NCBI RefSeq assembly: GCF_947500075.1
Contig: NZ_CANMQS010000001.1
Span: 496,001-560,000 of the forward strand
DNA from: an uncultured Sulfitobacter sp.
GTDB taxonomy: Bacteria; Pseudomonadota; Alphaproteobacteria; Rhodobacterales; Rhodobacteraceae
Direction of reading: 5' to 3'
DNA: 64,000 bases
The position numbers and the translations under genes were made by a program. Shown here in pieces: positions 19,190 to 28,928 of this stretch; position 1 is the first letter of the stretch; the number at the start of each line of letters is the position of its first letter. Below the pieces are notes generated by a model. That model did no database searches and had not been told where the DNA came from. It saw only the letters and a program-made list of their open reading frames with translations.

Positions 19190-20562
19190 CAGACGCGGAA
19201 CCGCAAAACCGTCTGCCGCGCGCCGCGCCGCACCACCATTTCGACACGCCTCAACTGCCCCGCCAAAACCGCGACAACGTCGTCCGGATGGCCAACCTCA
19301 ACGCCGTTGATCGCCAGAACAACATCGCCCGCACGCAAGCCAACACGCGCGGCAACACCAGGGTTCAGCACCGCAACCCCTTCGCTTTGCAAGGGAAGGT
19401 TCAGCTCTGACAGAACCGCCGGATTGATCCGCACCATGCGCAATCCGGGCAGCTTGCTGCGCTGGCCCAGCGTGATTTCATCACGGGCTGGCGTGTCGGG
19501 CGCGGCAATCAACGACACGGTGAGCGTGCCCTCCTGCCCCTCCTGCACCCGCGTGACCTCAGCCTCCCGGCCCAACCCGGCGACCGACATGCGATAGATC
19601 ATCTCTGCCGGCGTGTTTACCGGCGCGCCATCCACCGCCGTGATCACATCCCCCACTTCAAGCCCCGCCGCCAGAAAGGGCGAAGCCGGATGCAGCCCCG
19701 AGACGATGATCCCGCCGGGCCGGTCCAACCCCAACGGCCCCGCCATGTCACTGTCCACCGGCTGCCCGCTGATGCCTGCCCAGGGCCGCCCGAAACGGAC
19801 CTGCCCCGCCCGCGCCTGCTCCACAAACACCGCGACCAGATCAGCCGGGATGGCAAATCCAATGCCGTTGGAGCCGCCCGATCGGGTGAGGATCGACGTG
19901 TTGATCCCAATCAAACGGCCCGCCATGTCGATGAGCGCGCCACCCGAATTGCCCGGATTGATCGGCGCATCGGTCTGAATGAAATACCCCACACCGGAAT
20001 TTCCGCCCCCCACACCGGACCGTGCAAGCCCAGACACGATCCCGCTGCTGACAGTCTGGCCCACGCCAAAGGGATTGCCGATGGCCAATGCCAATTCCCC
20101 CACTTCAACGCCTGCACTGTCGCGCAGGTCCAGAAACGGCAGGTCTTCCTCGGCTTCGATCTTCAGAATGGCAAGGTCCGCGTCCTTGTCGCCCAACAGA
20201 ACCCGCGCCTCGTATTCGCGCCGGTCGCTCAGCACCACGCGGATTTCCGTGGCCATGCCCACCACGTGATAGTTCGACACGACAATCCCGTCCGCCGACA
20301 GGATCACCCCGGAGCCGAGCGAGTTCTGCACCCGCGGCCTTTCCATGAACGGATCGCGAAAGAACCGCTCAAAAAACGGATCCCGCTGCAAGGGTGTGCC
20401 ACGCGGTTCGGCCATGATCTTGGCATAGATGTTCACCACCGCAGGGGCTGCCTCGCGCACAAGCGGCACAAAGCTGAGCTGGATTTCGGATTGCGACTGC
20501 GGCACCTGCTGCGCGGCAAGGGGCGCGCCGAGGAGCGACAGGATCAGGACAAGAACTTTCAT
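19189..20562 (-). CDS. Do-type periplasmic serine protease (DegP/DegQ family)
   Basis: The protein starts MKVLVLILSLLGAPLAAQ, a signal peptide, followed by a trypsin-like domain and two PDZ domains (457 aa). The catalytic triad is visible: His in SNYHVVG, Asp in DKDADLAILK and Ser in NPGNSGGALI. It degrades or refolds damaged envelope proteins. The ATG at 20562 was chosen because it opens the signal peptide; the long in-frame extension upstream runs through a terminator and into rplQ and is not coding. It heads the run that ends with the ATP12 gene. Confidence 0.93.
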   Translation of the reverse strand: MKVLVLILSLLGAPLAAQQVPQSQSEIQLSFVPLVREAAPAVVNIYAKIMAEPRGTPLQRDPFFERFFRDPFMERPRVQNSLGSGVILSADGIVVSNYHVVGMATEIRVVLSDRREYEARVLLGDKDADLAILKIEAEEDLPFLDLRDSAGVEVGELALAIGNPFGVGQTVSSGIVSGLARSGVGGGNSGVGYFIQTDAPINPGNSGGALIDMAGRLIGINTSILTRSGGSNGIGFAIPADLVAVFVEQARAGQVRFGRPWAGISGQPVDSDMAGPLGLDRPGGIIVSGLHPASPFLAAGLEVGDVITAVDGAPVNTPAEMIYRMSVAGLGREAEVTRVQEGQEGTLTVSLIAAPDTPARDEITLGQRSKLPGLRMVRINPAVLSELNLPLQSEGVAVLNPGVAARVGLRAGDVVLAINGVEVGHPDDVVAVLAGQLRRVEMVVRRGARQTVLRFRV

Positions 20563-20609
20563 ACCCAAGGATATGCGCAACGGACGGGGGACACGCAACT
20601 CCCCTCCTC

Positions 20610-20623
20610 TTTTTGGCCAAAAA
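20610..20623. repeat. TTTTTGGCCAAAAA palindrome upstream of the Do protease
   Basis: A perfect 14-bp palindrome lies 48 bases upstream of the protease start. Similar A/T-rich palindromes are, to my recollection, frequent between genes in this bacterial group. Its role is unknown. Confidence 0.4.
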
Positions 20624-20672
20624 TATCCCTGCGCAACACCGGCTCCAAACACGACACATCGTTGCAGAGAAT

Positions 20673-20704
20673 AAAAAAGCCCCGCCAGATCGGCAGGGCT
20701 TTTA
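20673..20704 (-). terminator. Intrinsic terminator after rplQ
   Basis: On the minus strand AAAAGCCC-TGCC pairs with GGCGGGGCTTTT (one mismatch, 5-base loop), and a run of T residues follows. It lies 22 bases after the rplQ stop and closes the alpha block (rpsM-rpsK-rpoA-rplQ). Confidence 0.88.
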
Positions 20705-20725
20705 CGTCTGATACTGTGAGAGGTC

Positions 20726-21145
20726 TTATTCCTCAGCAGCTTCTTCCGCGGCCAGGCGGGCCTTGTCGGCTGCACCTTTGGCATCGCGATCACGGTCGAC
20801 AAATTCGATGATCGCCATGGGTGCCATGTCACCATAGCGGAAGCCGGCTTTCAGCACGCGCACGTAACCGCCCTGGCGGTCCTTGTAGCGGGGGCCGAGC
20901 ACGTCAAAGAGCTTGGCAACATACTGATCTTGCTTCAGCTTTGAAGCGGCCTGACGACGGGCGTGCAGGTCGCCGCGTTTGGCGAGCGTGATCATCTTTT
21001 CGATGATCGGGCGCAGTTCCTTTGCCTTGGGCAGGGTTGTCTTGATTTGCTCATGTTCGATGAGCGAGCCGGCCATGTTGGCCCAGAGCGCTTTGCGGTG
21101 CTCATGTGTGCGGTTCAGGCGGCGGTATCCACGTGCGTGACGCAT
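20726..21145 (-). CDS. rplQ: 50S ribosomal protein L17
   Basis: The protein starts [20 protein letters not shown], the invariant L17 N-terminus, and is 139 aa long with an acidic Ala/Glu C-terminal tail ([10 protein letters not shown]). It is the last gene of the alpha block and is followed by a strong terminator. The gap to rpoA (21146-21354) is unusually wide and full of inverted repeats. Confidence 0.98.
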   Translation of the reverse strand: MRHARGYRRLNRTHEHRKALWANMAGSLIEHEQIKTTLPKAKELRPIIEKMITLAKRGDLHARRQAASKLKQDQYVAKLFDVLGPRYKDRQGGYVRVLKAGFRYGDMAPMAIIEFVDRDRDAKGAADKARLAAEEAAEE

Positions 21146-21308
21146 TTCTTCTTCTCCAATCTGGTGCCCTCTACGGGCGTTTTTACTTTGTCTGGCAACG
21201 GGTGCGTGCCCGCTGCTCTCCTTGGGGTACGTGTCTTCCGCGAGGAAGGCGCGTTACCCGGTAGTCGTCCGCCCAAAGGCGGGCGATGAAAGGGCAGATG
21301 CCCGGGTG

Positions 21309-21348
21309 GTGGGTTTCACCCACCCTACGTAGGGTGGGTGAAACCCAC
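21309..21348. repeat. GTAGGGTGGGT-type palindrome, copy 1 (rpoA-rplQ gap)
   Basis: A perfect 40-bp palindrome with 20-bp arms is centred on CTAC|GTAG. Each arm is itself a small hairpin (GTGGGT-TTC-ACCCAC). Two further inverted repeats lie just upstream on the plus strand: CCGCC-CAAA-GGCGG near 21270-21285 and GGGCA-GA-TGCCC near 21292-21303. It is the most complete of four related copies in the ribosomal region. Confidence 0.85.
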
Positions 21349-21354
21349 GCATTC

Positions 21355-22371
21355 TTAAAACGAATCCTCGAACTTCTTGGCGAGGTCTTCGATGTTGTCC
21401 GGCGGCCAGTCTTCGACGTCCATGCCAAGGTGCAGCCCCATACCGGACAGGACTTCCTTGATCTCGTTCAAAGACTTCCGGCCGAAGTTCGGCGTGCGCA
21501 ACATTTCGGCTTCTGTCTTCTGGATCAGATCGCCAATATACACGATGTTGTCGTTCTTCAGGCAGTTCGCGGAACGTACTGACAATTCCAACTCGTCCAC
21601 TTTCTTCAGCAGCAGCGGGTTGAATTCCAGACCATCATCTTCGTCGGCACGCGACGCGGATTCAGGCTCATCGAAGTTCACAAAGATGCCCAGCTGGTCC
21701 TGCAGGATACGCGCAGCAAAAGCCACCGCGTCATCCGGCGTGATGGAACCGTCTGTTTCGACCTTCATGGTCAGCTTGTCATAATCCAGCACCTGACCTT
21801 CGCGGGTCGGCTGCACGTCGTAGCTGACTTTCTTGACCGGAGAATAGATCGCGTCGATTGGGATAAGACCAATCGGTGCGTCCTCTGGCTTGTTCTTGTC
21901 CGCAGACACATAGCCCTTACCGGTATTTACGGTCAGTTCCATGTAGACGTCCGCGCCATCGTCGAGGTGGCAGATGACGTGATCACGGTTCAGGATCTCG
22001 ATCCCGGCGCTTTCAGAGATGTCACCGGCGGTCACAACGCCCGGACCTTTGGCGGAGATCGACAGGCGCTTGGGCCCTTCGACTTCCATGCGGATGGAAA
22101 CGCCTTTGAGGTTCAGGATGATGTCGGTGACATCTTCGCGGACCCCGGCAACGGAGGAAAACTCGTGAAGTACATTGTCGATCTGCACGGATGTGATGGC
22201 CGCACCCTGCAGGGACGACATCAGCACACGGCGCAGCGCGTTGCCCATGGTCAGACCAAAGCCGCGCTCCAGCGGTTCGGCCATCACAGTTGCCTGACGC
22301 GCAGGGTCATTGCCCGGCTTGACGTCCAGCTGCTGTGGTTTAATCAGTTCAGCCCAATTTTTGTGGATCAT
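21355..22371 (-). CDS. rpoA: RNA polymerase alpha subunit
   Basis: The 338-residue protein begins [15 protein letters not shown] and shows the dimerisation-domain motif [17 protein letters not shown]. The C-terminal domain, with [10 protein letters not shown] and [16 protein letters not shown], binds UP elements and activators. ATG 22371 was chosen since GAGGGAC lies just upstream. It sits between rpsK and rplQ, its usual alpha-operon place. Confidence 0.98.
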   Translation of the reverse strand: MIHKNWAELIKPQQLDVKPGNDPARQATVMAEPLERGFGLTMGNALRRVLMSSLQGAAITSVQIDNVLHEFSSVAGVREDVTDIILNLKGVSIRMEVEGPKRLSISAKGPGVVTAGDISESAGIEILNRDHVICHLDDGADVYMELTVNTGKGYVSADKNKPEDAPIGLIPIDAIYSPVKKVSYDVQPTREGQVLDYDKLTMKVETDGSITPDDAVAFAARILQDQLGIFVNFDEPESASRADEDDGLEFNPLLLKKVDELELSVRSANCLKNDNIVYIGDLIQKTEAEMLRTPNFGRKSLNEIKEVLSGMGLHLGMDVEDWPPDNIEDLAKKFEDSF

Positions 22372-22487
22372 GTGTCCCTCCATTCTTGTAACTGTCGCAT
22401 GTCCGGTCGGCAGTTACGCTCGAGGTTTCAAAAAGGCGGTATGGGGCCTGCGCCAAATGGCGCAAACCCCGTAAAGTATCTGTTCGC

Positions 22488-22874
22488 TTAAACGCGGCGG
22501 CGCTTGGGCGGACGGCAGCCGTTGTGGGCCATGGGTGTCACATCACGGATCGAGGTGATGTTGAAACCCGCAGCCGCCAGTGCGCGCAATGCGCTCTCAC
22601 GGCCGGAACCAGGGCCCTGCACTTCGACCTCAAGCGTTTTCACGCCATGTTCCTGTGCTTTGCGGCCTGCGTCCTCTGCCGCCATCTGTGCGGCATAAGG
22701 CGTGGATTTCCGTGAGCCTTTGAAGCCCATGGTGCCCGCCGAAGACCAGCTGATGGCGTTGCCCTGAACATCGGAGATCAGGATCTTGGTGTTGTTGAAG
22801 CTCGAATTCACATGCGCCACACCAGCGGCGATGTTCTTGGAGACTTTACGTTTTACGCGACGTTCACGTGCCAT
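22488..22874 (-). CDS. rpsK: 30S ribosomal protein S11
   Basis: At 128 residues, with [12 protein letters not shown] near residues 17-28 and the C-terminal [18 protein letters not shown], this is a standard S11 of the platform of the small subunit. It follows rpsM after 14 bases. Confidence 0.98.
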   Translation of the reverse strand: MARERRVKRKVSKNIAAGVAHVNSSFNNTKILISDVQGNAISWSSAGTMGFKGSRKSTPYAAQMAAEDAGRKAQEHGVKTLEVEVQGPGSGRESALRALAAAGFNITSIRDVTPMAHNGCRPPKRRRV

Positions 22875-22888
22875 ATCTCAAGCCTCCC

Positions 22889-23257
22889 TTATTTCTTCTT
22901 GCCGGCAATGGCCTTTGCGGGGCCTTTGCGGGTGCGAGCATTTGTGTGCGTACGCTGACCGCGGACGGGCAGGTTACGACGGTGACGCAGGCCACGGTAG
23001 CAGCCGAGGTCCATCAGACGTTTGATGTTCATCTGCGTGTCACGACGCAGGTCGCCTTCGACGGTATAATTCTCGTCGATGTGCTCACGCACTTTCACGA
23101 CTTCGGTGTCGGAGAGTTCGTTGACGCGACGGGTCGGGTCGATGCCGACCGCTTCGCAGATGGCTTTGGCGGAAGCGTTGCCGATTCCGGTGATGTAGGT
23201 AAGGGCGATTGGAACCCGCTTTGCAGTCGGGATGTTGACGCCGGCAATACGTGCCAC
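22889..23257 (-). CDS. rpsM: 30S ribosomal protein S13
   Basis: S13 contacts the 50S subunit and P-site tRNA in the small-subunit head. The protein is read from a GTG at 23257 ([18 protein letters not shown] follows the start), preceded by AAGGAA about 7 bases upstream; the frame is open further upstream but adds residues foreign to S13. It is 122 aa and ends in basic [14 protein letters not shown]. No rpmJ or infA lies between secY/adk and rpsM here. It heads its own transcription unit. Confidence 0.96.
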   Translation of the reverse strand: MARIAGVNIPTAKRVPIALTYITGIGNASAKAICEAVGIDPTRRVNELSDTEVVKVREHIDENYTVEGDLRRDTQMNIKRLMDLGCYRGLRHRRNLPVRGQRTHTNARTRKGPAKAIAGKKK

Positions 23258-23413
23258 GTGTGCAATTCCTTTTCGTTGCGGGTCCGTGATCCCAGACCCT
23301 TTTTTCACAACATAAGCCCGGAGCGTTTGACGCCACCGGGCCTGGGCTGATCAGGTGATCTTGCGCGGCAGGAGCGACCCGCGTTGCAATTTGATTCTCT
23401 GTCGAGATAGCGC

Positions 23414-23442
23414 TGGTTATGACCTTTTTTGGGCAGCGTCAA
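23414..23442 (-). promoter_or_regulatory. Candidate promoter for rpsM-rpsK-rpoA-rplQ
   Basis: Read on the minus strand, TTGACG and TAACCA are separated by exactly 17 bp. The predicted start of transcription is about 150 bases before rpsM. It lies in the 277-base gap between rpsM and the divergent DUF2461 gene. Confidence 0.6.
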
Positions 23443-23534
23443 GCGCTGTGCACCACCCTCTTGGCAGGATGGTCTGAAACGCTATCCTCGCGCACATCGC
23501 CGCGCATTGCGACCAGCCCAAAAGGAGCCTTTCC

Positions 23535-24218
23535 ATGGCCGGATTTTCTGAGACCTCTTTCGCCATTCTGGCTGAATTGGAGGCCAACAACAACAAGGCC
23601 TGGTACGACGAAAACAAGGAAAAGCTGAAGGCGGAAGTGCGCGCGCCCTTTGCAGGCATGCTGGGGGTGGTGACGATGTTGCTGGAAGGCAGCCGCTATC
23701 CGATGATCGGGTCGGAGAAGACCATGTTCCGCCAATACCGCGACGTGCGGTTTTCCAAGGACAAGACGCCCTACAAGTCAACCGTATCCGGGATGATCAC
23801 CCCCAATGGCAGCAAGGGAGAGGGCGGCGGCGTGGTCTATGCCCAGGTGGGTCCGCGCGGCGGGATGCTGGCAGCGGGTCATTACCAGTTGGCCACCCCG
23901 GAGTTGAACCGGGTCCGGGACCGGATTGTGGCCGAGCCGGAGAGCTTTGCAGAGATGGTCGAAGCGCTGGAAGCCAAGGGCTATCCCCTGTCGCGGGAGG
24001 GCAGTCTCAAGACGATGCCACGGGGGTTTCAGCAGCATGGGGACGCAGCCTGTGCGCCGTTCCTGCGGCTCAAGCGCTATGTCACAAGCGTGGAACAGCC
24101 GAAGGCGGTATGGCTGAACGGGGATATCGTGGAGAAGATGGTGCATCTGGCAGAGGCAATTGGGCCGCTGAATGCCTGGGTGCGGGAGGCGATGATTGAG
24201 CGGGCGGAGGCGCCTTGA
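23535..24218 (+). CDS. DUF2461 (TIGR02453) family protein
   Basis: The 227-aa protein has NNNKAWYDENKEKLKAEVRAPF early on, then MFRQYRDVRFSKDKTPYKS, the pattern of the DUF2461 family, whose biochemical role is unknown. It is transcribed against the ribosomal genes and sits between adk and rpsM, so it splits the spc block from the alpha block. Codon use looks like that of its neighbours, so there is no sign that it is a recent arrival. Confidence 0.9.
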   Translation: MAGFSETSFAILAELEANNNKAWYDENKEKLKAEVRAPFAGMLGVVTMLLEGSRYPMIGSEKTMFRQYRDVRFSKDKTPYKSTVSGMITPNGSKGEGGGVVYAQVGPRGGMLAAGHYQLATPELNRVRDRIVAEPESFAEMVEALEAKGYPLSREGSLKTMPRGFQQHGDAACAPFLRLKRYVTSVEQPKAVWLNGDIVEKMVHLAEAIGPLNAWVREAMIERAEAP

Positions 24219-24228
24219 TCATCGGTGG

Positions 24229-24311
24229 CGCCGTCGCCACGGGGGGCGACGGATGAGGGTTTTCCACCCTCATACTCCAGAGGTTTTTTGAACCATTTGG
24301 AAGGGGAAGCG
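24229..24311 (-). repeat. Structured 3' element, copy 2 (after adk)
   Basis: On the minus strand, 36 bases after the adk stop, this block reads CCAAATGGTTC, hairpin TGAGGGT/ACCCTCA, then hairpin CCGTCGCC/GGCGACGG. It aligns with the element after sixA (10221-10306). Both stems differ between copies by paired changes (GC to AT in stem 1, C-G to T-A in stem 2), which argues for selection on RNA structure. It is the likely end of the rplO-secY-adk unit and also of the converging DUF2461 gene. Confidence 0.7.
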
Positions 24312-24346
24312 AAGACCTGTGCCTGTGGCGTAGGTTGTACGGATCT

Positions 24347-24994
24347 TTACCCGTCCAGCGCCCCGGCAATGCTGCCCTGCACCTCTTCAATGCTGGCCAG
24401 ACCATCTACGACCTTCAGCATGTCCTTGGCGTAGTAATAGCCAATCAGCGGCGAGGTCTGTTTATAATAGGCCATCAGACGGGTCTTGAGGCTTTCCTCA
24501 TTGTCATCCGCGCGGCGTTTGAAGTCATTCTCTTTACCGCAGTTGGTGCATTTTCCGTCCGCAGGGATCGGCTTGGTCTTGTCGTTGTAAACCTCACCAC
24601 AGCCGCCACAGGTCGACCGCGCCGTGATCCGCTCCACCAGCGCAGCATCGTCCACGCGCATCTCGATCACCTGGTCCAGCGTCTGCCCTTCGGAGGCCAT
24701 CAGTGCGCCCAGTGCATCCGCCTGCTCCAGCGTGCGGGGGAAACCGTCAAAGATGAAGCCGCCTGCCTTCTCACCGCTCAGCTTTTCGCGGATCAGGCCG
24801 ATGACGATCTGATCGGTGACCAGATCACCGCGCGCCATCACGTCGGCGAGGATCTTGCCCATGTCCGTACCGGAGTCTTTCGCTTCGCGCAGCATATCGC
24901 CCGTGGACAGCTGAACCATGTTGCGGGTGTCAACCAGATGGCGCGCCTGCGTGCCTTTGCCTGCGCCCGGAGGCCCGAGAAGTATGATATTCAT
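24347..24994 (-). CDS. adk: Adenylate kinase
   Basis: Adk interconverts ATP+AMP and 2 ADP. The P-loop [12 protein letters not shown] starts at residue 4, DGFPRTLEQ follows, and the LID domain carries two cysteine pairs (CGGC and CTNC) of the zinc-binding long form. At 215 aa it is normal. Its start overlaps the secY stop by 4 bp, so secY and adk are coupled. Confidence 0.98.
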   Translation of the reverse strand: MNIILLGPPGAGKGTQARHLVDTRNMVQLSTGDMLREAKDSGTDMGKILADVMARGDLVTDQIVIGLIREKLSGEKAGGFIFDGFPRTLEQADALGALMASEGQTLDQVIEMRVDDAALVERITARSTCGGCGEVYNDKTKPIPADGKCTNCGKENDFKRRADDNEESLKTRLMAYYKQTSPLIGYYYAKDMLKVVDGLASIEEVQGSIAGALDG

Positions 24995-26367
24995 TTACGA
25001 ACGGGGCTCCGTTTCTTGCGTCCAGACTTTCCTTTGCCAGCACCTTTGCCCCGCAGCTGGGATTTTTCAAGCAATCCTTCGTACTGGTGCGCCAACAGAT
25101 GGCTTTGCACCTGCTGGATTGTGTCCATCGTCACCGAGACAACAATCAGCACCGACGTGCCGCCGAAGTAGAACGGGATCGCAAACTGGCCGCGCAGGAT
25201 TTCGGGAAACACACAGACCAGCGCAAGGTAGCCCGCACCCAGAACAAGGATGCGATTGACCACGTATTCCAGATACTCCGACGTGCGTTTGCCGGGGCGA
25301 ATGCCGGGGATGAAGCCATTCTGGTTCTTCAGGTTGTCCGCCACGTCATCCGGTTTGAAGCTGACGTTGAATGTGTAGAAATAGGTAAAGAACACGATCA
25401 TCGCGATGAAGAACAGCAGATAGAGCGGCTGACCCGGACCGAAGTTGGCCAGCAGCCAGGACATGATCGGACCCGTGGAACTGCCCGAGAACGTGCTGAT
25501 CGTCACAGGCAGCAGCAACAGCGAACTGGCGAAGATCGCGGGGATCACACCGGCGGGGTTCACTTTGACGGGCAAGTGGCTGGAGCCGCCGTCATAGACC
25601 TTCATCCCGACCTGACGGCGTGGATACTGGATGTGGATCTTGCGCAGGGCGCGTTCCATGAACACCACGAACATGATCGTCGCAACCACCATGATCAGTA
25701 CCCCCACAATCAGCGCAGGGCTGATCGCACCGGAGCGGCCAGAGGCAAAGAACTGTGCCAGCGCGGCAGGGACTTCGGCGATGATGCCCACGAAGATAAT
25801 CAGCGAGATGCCATTACCGATGCCGCGTGCGGTGATCTGCTCACCCAGCCACATCAGGAACATGGTGCCACCAACAAGCGTGATCATGCAGGCAATGCGG
25901 AAATACATGCCCGGATCGGCGGCGATATCCCCTGCTTCAAGGCTGACAGCAAGACCGTAGGACTGCACCGTAGCCAGCGCCACCGTACCGTAGCGTGTGT
26001 ATTGGTTCAGCTTCTTGCGGCCCTGCTCGCCCTCTTTCTTGAGCGCCTCCCAGGGTGGGTACATCGACCCCATCAACTGCACGATGATCGAGGCGGAAAT
26101 GTAGGGCATGATGCCCAGAGCAAAGATGCCCATCCGGCCCAGCGCGCCCCCTGTGAACATCGACACCATGCCGCCGATGCCCTGCCCCGCCTGTTCCATG
26201 AACTGGCGCAATGCGTCGCCGTCGATGCCCGGAACGGGGATGAAGGTCCCCAGGCGGTAGACGATCAAAAGGCCGAGTGTGAAGAGGATCCGGTTGCGCA
26301 GGTCTGTTGCCTTGCCCAGCGCGGACCAGCTGGTGTTGGCGGCCATGTTTTCGACGGCTGATACCAT
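24991..26367 (-). CDS. secY: Protein translocase subunit SecY
   Basis: SecY forms the protein-conducting channel of the inner membrane. The 458-residue protein has ten hydrophobic segments, the plug-region motif [14 protein letters not shown] and cytoplasmic loop [15 protein letters not shown] sequence (here [11 protein letters not shown]). The ATG at 26367 has AAAGGTG upstream; an open extension to 26439 is less likely. The C-terminal tail is very basic ([14 protein letters not shown]). It follows rplO in the usual spc order. Confidence 0.97.
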   Translation of the reverse strand: MVSAVENMAANTSWSALGKATDLRNRILFTLGLLIVYRLGTFIPVPGIDGDALRQFMEQAGQGIGGMVSMFTGGALGRMGIFALGIMPYISASIIVQLMGSMYPPWEALKKEGEQGRKKLNQYTRYGTVALATVQSYGLAVSLEAGDIAADPGMYFRIACMITLVGGTMFLMWLGEQITARGIGNGISLIIFVGIIAEVPAALAQFFASGRSGAISPALIVGVLIMVVATIMFVVFMERALRKIHIQYPRRQVGMKVYDGGSSHLPVKVNPAGVIPAIFASSLLLLPVTISTFSGSSTGPIMSWLLANFGPGQPLYLLFFIAMIVFFTYFYTFNVSFKPDDVADNLKNQNGFIPGIRPGKRTSEYLEYVVNRILVLGAGYLALVCVFPEILRGQFAIPFYFGGTSVLIVVSVTMDTIQQVQSHLLAHQYEGLLEKSQLRGKGAGKGKSGRKKRSPVRK

Positions 26368-26487
26368 GGGGTGTGTCACCTTTGGTTGGACAAACGCCGC
26401 CCTGCCGTTTTCCGGCGGGCGGCGTTTAGGAAAACTCATGTGAGTATGTAAGCGGGTCGCGGCCCGCTCACAAGCCTTAAGGGCGGA

Positions 26488-26970
26488 TTACTCGGAGGCT
26501 TCTGCCGCCGCGGGTGCGGTCACAGTCAGGGAGCCACCGGCCTTCTCCACTGCCGCAACGGCAGATTTGGACGCACCCGCCACATGCAGATCGACCTTGG
26601 CGGAGATATCACCCTTGGCGAGCACGCGGATGCCGTCCAGTTCACGACGCACGAGGCCGGAAGCCACAAGTGCTGCACCGTCGATGGGCTTCTTCGCGTC
26701 GAGCTTTTTCTCGTCAATGAATTTTTGGATCAGGCCCAGGTTCACAACAGCGTAGGATTTGCGGTTCGGCTTGTTGAAGCCACGCTTTGGCAGACGCTGG
26801 TAGAGCGGCATCTGGCCGCCTTCGTAACCATTGATCGCCACACCCGAGCGGGATTTCTGACCTTTGATACCACGGCCACCCATTTTACCGGTGCCGGAAC
26901 CGGGACCACGACCAACGCGCTTGCGTTTCTTGGTTGCACCGGGGTTGTCGGACAGTTCATTCAGTTTCAT
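26488..26970 (-). CDS. rplO: 50S ribosomal protein L15
   Basis: The 160-aa protein begins [20 protein letters not shown] and has the glycine-rich [20 protein letters not shown] region typical of L15, which bridges 23S rRNA domains late in assembly. Normally rpmD is adjacent; here a 1.0-kb gap with a foreign gene intervenes, and rplO appears to have its own promoter. Confidence 0.97.
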   Translation of the reverse strand: MKLNELSDNPGATKKRKRVGRGPGSGTGKMGGRGIKGQKSRSGVAINGYEGGQMPLYQRLPKRGFNKPNRKSYAVVNLGLIQKFIDEKKLDAKKPIDGAALVASGLVRRELDGIRVLAKGDISAKVDLHVAGASKSAVAAVEKAGGSLTVTAPAAAEASE

Positions 26971-27068
26971 GTCGCTTCTCCTTTTGCCGGAAATGCTCCC
27001 CAGCGACGGGAGTGAGCAGACGCGGCGTTTTACGGTTAGGGTGGCCGGGATTCGTGGGCCACTGGGGG

Positions 27069-27097
27069 CGTATAGAGGGGGTGGGAGTTGGGATCAA
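27069..27097 (-). promoter_or_regulatory. Candidate promoter for rplO-secY-adk
   Basis: On the minus strand TTGATC is followed after 17 bp by TATACG. The spacer is C-rich, as in the rplB promoter. It lies about 100 bases upstream of rplO and downstream of the inserted HEPN gene. Confidence 0.6.
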
Positions 27098-27236
27098 GTG
27101 CTCACAATAATCAAACCCTCAAGGCGCAAACCAAAGCTGAACGCCTTCTCATGCGTTTCCTAAGTGGAGTTACCTTAGATGCGGTGAGTGACTTGGCCAT
27201 TGAGCGAGGACTTCAAGAACATATCATATCAGAAAC

Positions 27237-27872
27237 TCAAGTCTCCGTGCCAATGATAAGGCTGGCGTCTATTGGATTACGTTTTTTGAAGGTAACCAAA
27301 TTTCGGTACTCCTCCGGGTCAAAGTCAGCCCGCTTGATTGCAGCGAAAATGCGCTCCTGAATCCAATCAGCGCTCTCTTTTAACAGCTTTAGTGAGTCTT
27401 CGCCTTCATACTTACCTGATCGCATCATCAGCACCGTACGTGAACCTTCGGGCCTCATGTCAAGAATGCCTAGTCTTGGTTTCTGGGCACTCCCTTCTTC
27501 GTCCATCCAGACCTCATACGCGGCCCAAGAATAGTGATGCACGATATTATCACGCTCTTTTCTCAAGAACTCCCAGAAAATCGCGTGGGCTTGTTTGTTT
27601 TCCGCGATTGCGTCCCATTCACGACCGATCTCTTCTCTTATCTTTTTGTTTAAGCATAATTTTTTATCAACTTTGAAGAGATCAATGGACGTGCGAAGTA
27701 TGGCACAGGCTGCTATCCAGCTTATTTTCCAATCAGATACAAATGTCTCTTTGCTCTCCACTTGTTTCTGTAGCAAGGCCACAGCTGTGCGACCATCTGA
27801 GAGAGCTCTGTAAGAGTTTAGGAAATACTTCACTGGCAGATAATGCTGTGCGTACTTAGCTGGCACTGTCAA
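27237..27872 (-). CDS. Predicted HEPN-type protein with RX4HXY motif, inserted between rpmD and rplO
   Basis: I do not recognise the exact family. The 211-residue protein is predicted to be largely alpha-helical and contains RDNIVHHY (Arg107, His112, Tyr114), an exact RX4HXY. This is the catalytic motif of HEPN ribonucleases such as HepT-type toxins, where the Tyr can be the site of AMPylation. The start is TTG 27872, with GAGGAG 8 bases upstream; GTG 27866 is an alternative. The gene is visibly more A+T-rich than the ribosomal genes around it and follows an intrinsic terminator after rpmD, so it looks acquired. No nucleotidyltransferase antitoxin lies beside it. The HEPN assignment is an inference from one motif and helical character. 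Confidence 0.6.
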   Translation of the reverse strand: MTVPAKYAQHYLPVKYFLNSYRALSDGRTAVALLQKQVESKETFVSDWKISWIAACAILRTSIDLFKVDKKLCLNKKIREEIGREWDAIAENKQAHAIFWEFLRKERDNIVHHYSWAAYEVWMDEEGSAQKPRLGILDMRPEGSRTVLMMRSGKYEGEDSLKLLKESADWIQERIFAAIKRADFDPEEYRNLVTFKKRNPIDASLIIGTET

Positions 27873-27920
27873 AACCTAGACTCCTCAATTTCATTACTGC
27901 CAGGTTGGCCCGCGTCCCTT

Positions 27921-27955
27921 AAAGCAAACGCCCCGCTGTTTCCAGCGAGGCGTTC
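27921..27955 (-). terminator. Intrinsic terminator after rpmD
   Basis: On the minus strand AACGCC-T-CGCTG pairs with CAGCG-G-GGCGTT around a GAAA loop, followed by TTGCTTT. It would stop transcription of the rpmC-to-rpmD block before the inserted HEPN gene. Confidence 0.85.
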
Positions 27956-27968
27956 AATCTCAGGCATC

Positions 27969-28011
27969 GGACTTTTTGAAAAAGTCCGTCCGTTTTCTTT
28001 GAAAGAAAACG
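27969..28011 (-). repeat. Twin A/T-rich hairpins directly after rpmD
   Basis: Two near-perfect inverted repeats stand in tandem before the GC-rich terminator: GGACTTTTT/AAAAAGTCC (27969-27987) and CGTTTTCTTT/AAAGAAAACG (27991-28011). The same architecture, with different sequence, follows rplP (39994-40056). Confidence 0.7.
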
Positions 28012-28012
28012 A

Positions 28013-28201
28013 TTACCCCTTCTCTTCCACGATCTCGACCATATGCGAGACCTTGTTGATCATGCCGCGCACGGCTGGGGTATCTTCCAGCTCACGCGTG
28101 CGGTGCATCTTGTTCAGGCCCAGACCCACCAGCGTGGCACGCTGTTTTGCAGGGCGGCGGATCGGGGAGCCGATCTGTTTGATGACAATTGTCTTAGCCA
28201 T
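28013..28201 (-). CDS. rpmD: 50S ribosomal protein L30
   Basis: This 62-residue protein starts [20 protein letters not shown] and contains [19 protein letters not shown], the L30 signature. It is the last gene of its block: two hairpins and a terminator follow within 100 bases, and rplO, usually next, is displaced. Confidence 0.97.
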   Translation of the reverse strand: MAKTIVIKQIGSPIRRPAKQRATLVGLGLNKMHRTRELEDTPAVRGMINKVSHMVEIVEEKG

Positions 28202-28204
28202 GGT

Positions 28205-28771
28205 TTAGGCCTCCTCAGCTGCGGGCGCAGGCGCGTCCGTCTTGGGCAGGATGTCGGCGACCTTCTTGCCACGACGCTGTGCGACGGAACGCGGGGAGCT
28301 TTCCTTGCGCAGACCGTCCATCGTGGCGCGGATCATGTTGTAAGGGTTCTGCGAGCCGATGGATTTGGACACAACGTCCTTCACACCCAGCATCTCGAAC
28401 ACGGCACGCATGGGACCACCGGCGATGATGCCTGTACCCTCTGGTGCGGTGCGCATGATGACCTTGCCGGCGCCGTGACGGCCCGCCATGTCGTGGTGCA
28501 GCGTGCGGCCTTCGCGCAGCTGAACGCGGATCATCTGGCGTTTGGCCTGCTCGGTTGCCTTACGGATCGCCTCGGGCACTTCCTTGGCTTTACCCTTGCC
28601 AAACCCCACGCGGCCTTTTTGGTCACCCACAACAACAAGTGCGGCGAAGCCAAAGCGTTTACCACCCTTCACGGTCTTGGAGACCCGGTTGATGGCGACC
28701 AAGCGGTCTGCGAATTCGGGTGCTTCGTCGCGGTTGCGGCGGTTGCCCCCTCGGTTGTCGTCTCTGGCCAT
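28205..28771 (-). CDS. rpsE: 30S ribosomal protein S5
   Basis: S5 helps maintain decoding accuracy and mRNA unwinding. The 188-aa protein has an Arg/Asn-rich N-terminus ([16 protein letters not shown]) and the S5 motif [20 protein letters not shown]. The ATG at 28771 is the family start; the frame stays open upstream through a repeat. It is followed after 3 bases by rpmD. Confidence 0.97.
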   Translation of the reverse strand: MARDDNRGGNRRNRDEAPEFADRLVAINRVSKTVKGGKRFGFAALVVVGDQKGRVGFGKGKAKEVPEAIRKATEQAKRQMIRVQLREGRTLHHDMAGRHGAGKVIMRTAPEGTGIIAGGPMRAVFEMLGVKDVVSKSIGSQNPYNMIRATMDGLRKESSPRSVAQRRGKKVADILPKTDAPAPAAEEA

Positions 28772-28880
28772 GTGGGCCTCCTTGATGTGCGGGCGTTTTG
28801 CCCAATTGTCCAACCGCAGTGCCACAATGGCCTCGGTCATCGAAGGTGCGCGGATGTCGCGCACCTTGCATTGGTGGGTG

Positions 28881-28920
28881 GTGTGTTTCACCCACCCTAC
28901 GTAGGGTGGATGAAACACAC
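28881..28920. repeat. GTAGGGTGGGT-type palindrome, copy 2 (rplR-rpsE gap)
   Basis: A 40-bp palindrome centred on CTAC|GTAG with one mismatched pair lies between the rplR stop and rpsE. It is the second most complete copy and sits inside a transcribed ribosomal block, so it will form a long hairpin in the mRNA. Confidence 0.8.
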
Positions 28921-28928
28921 GTAACCAC

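Noticed and set aside
27088..27360. 90-codon plus-strand frame upstream of rplO
   Set aside because: It overlaps the predicted rplO promoter and the end of the HEPN gene, and shows no domain or ribosome binding site.
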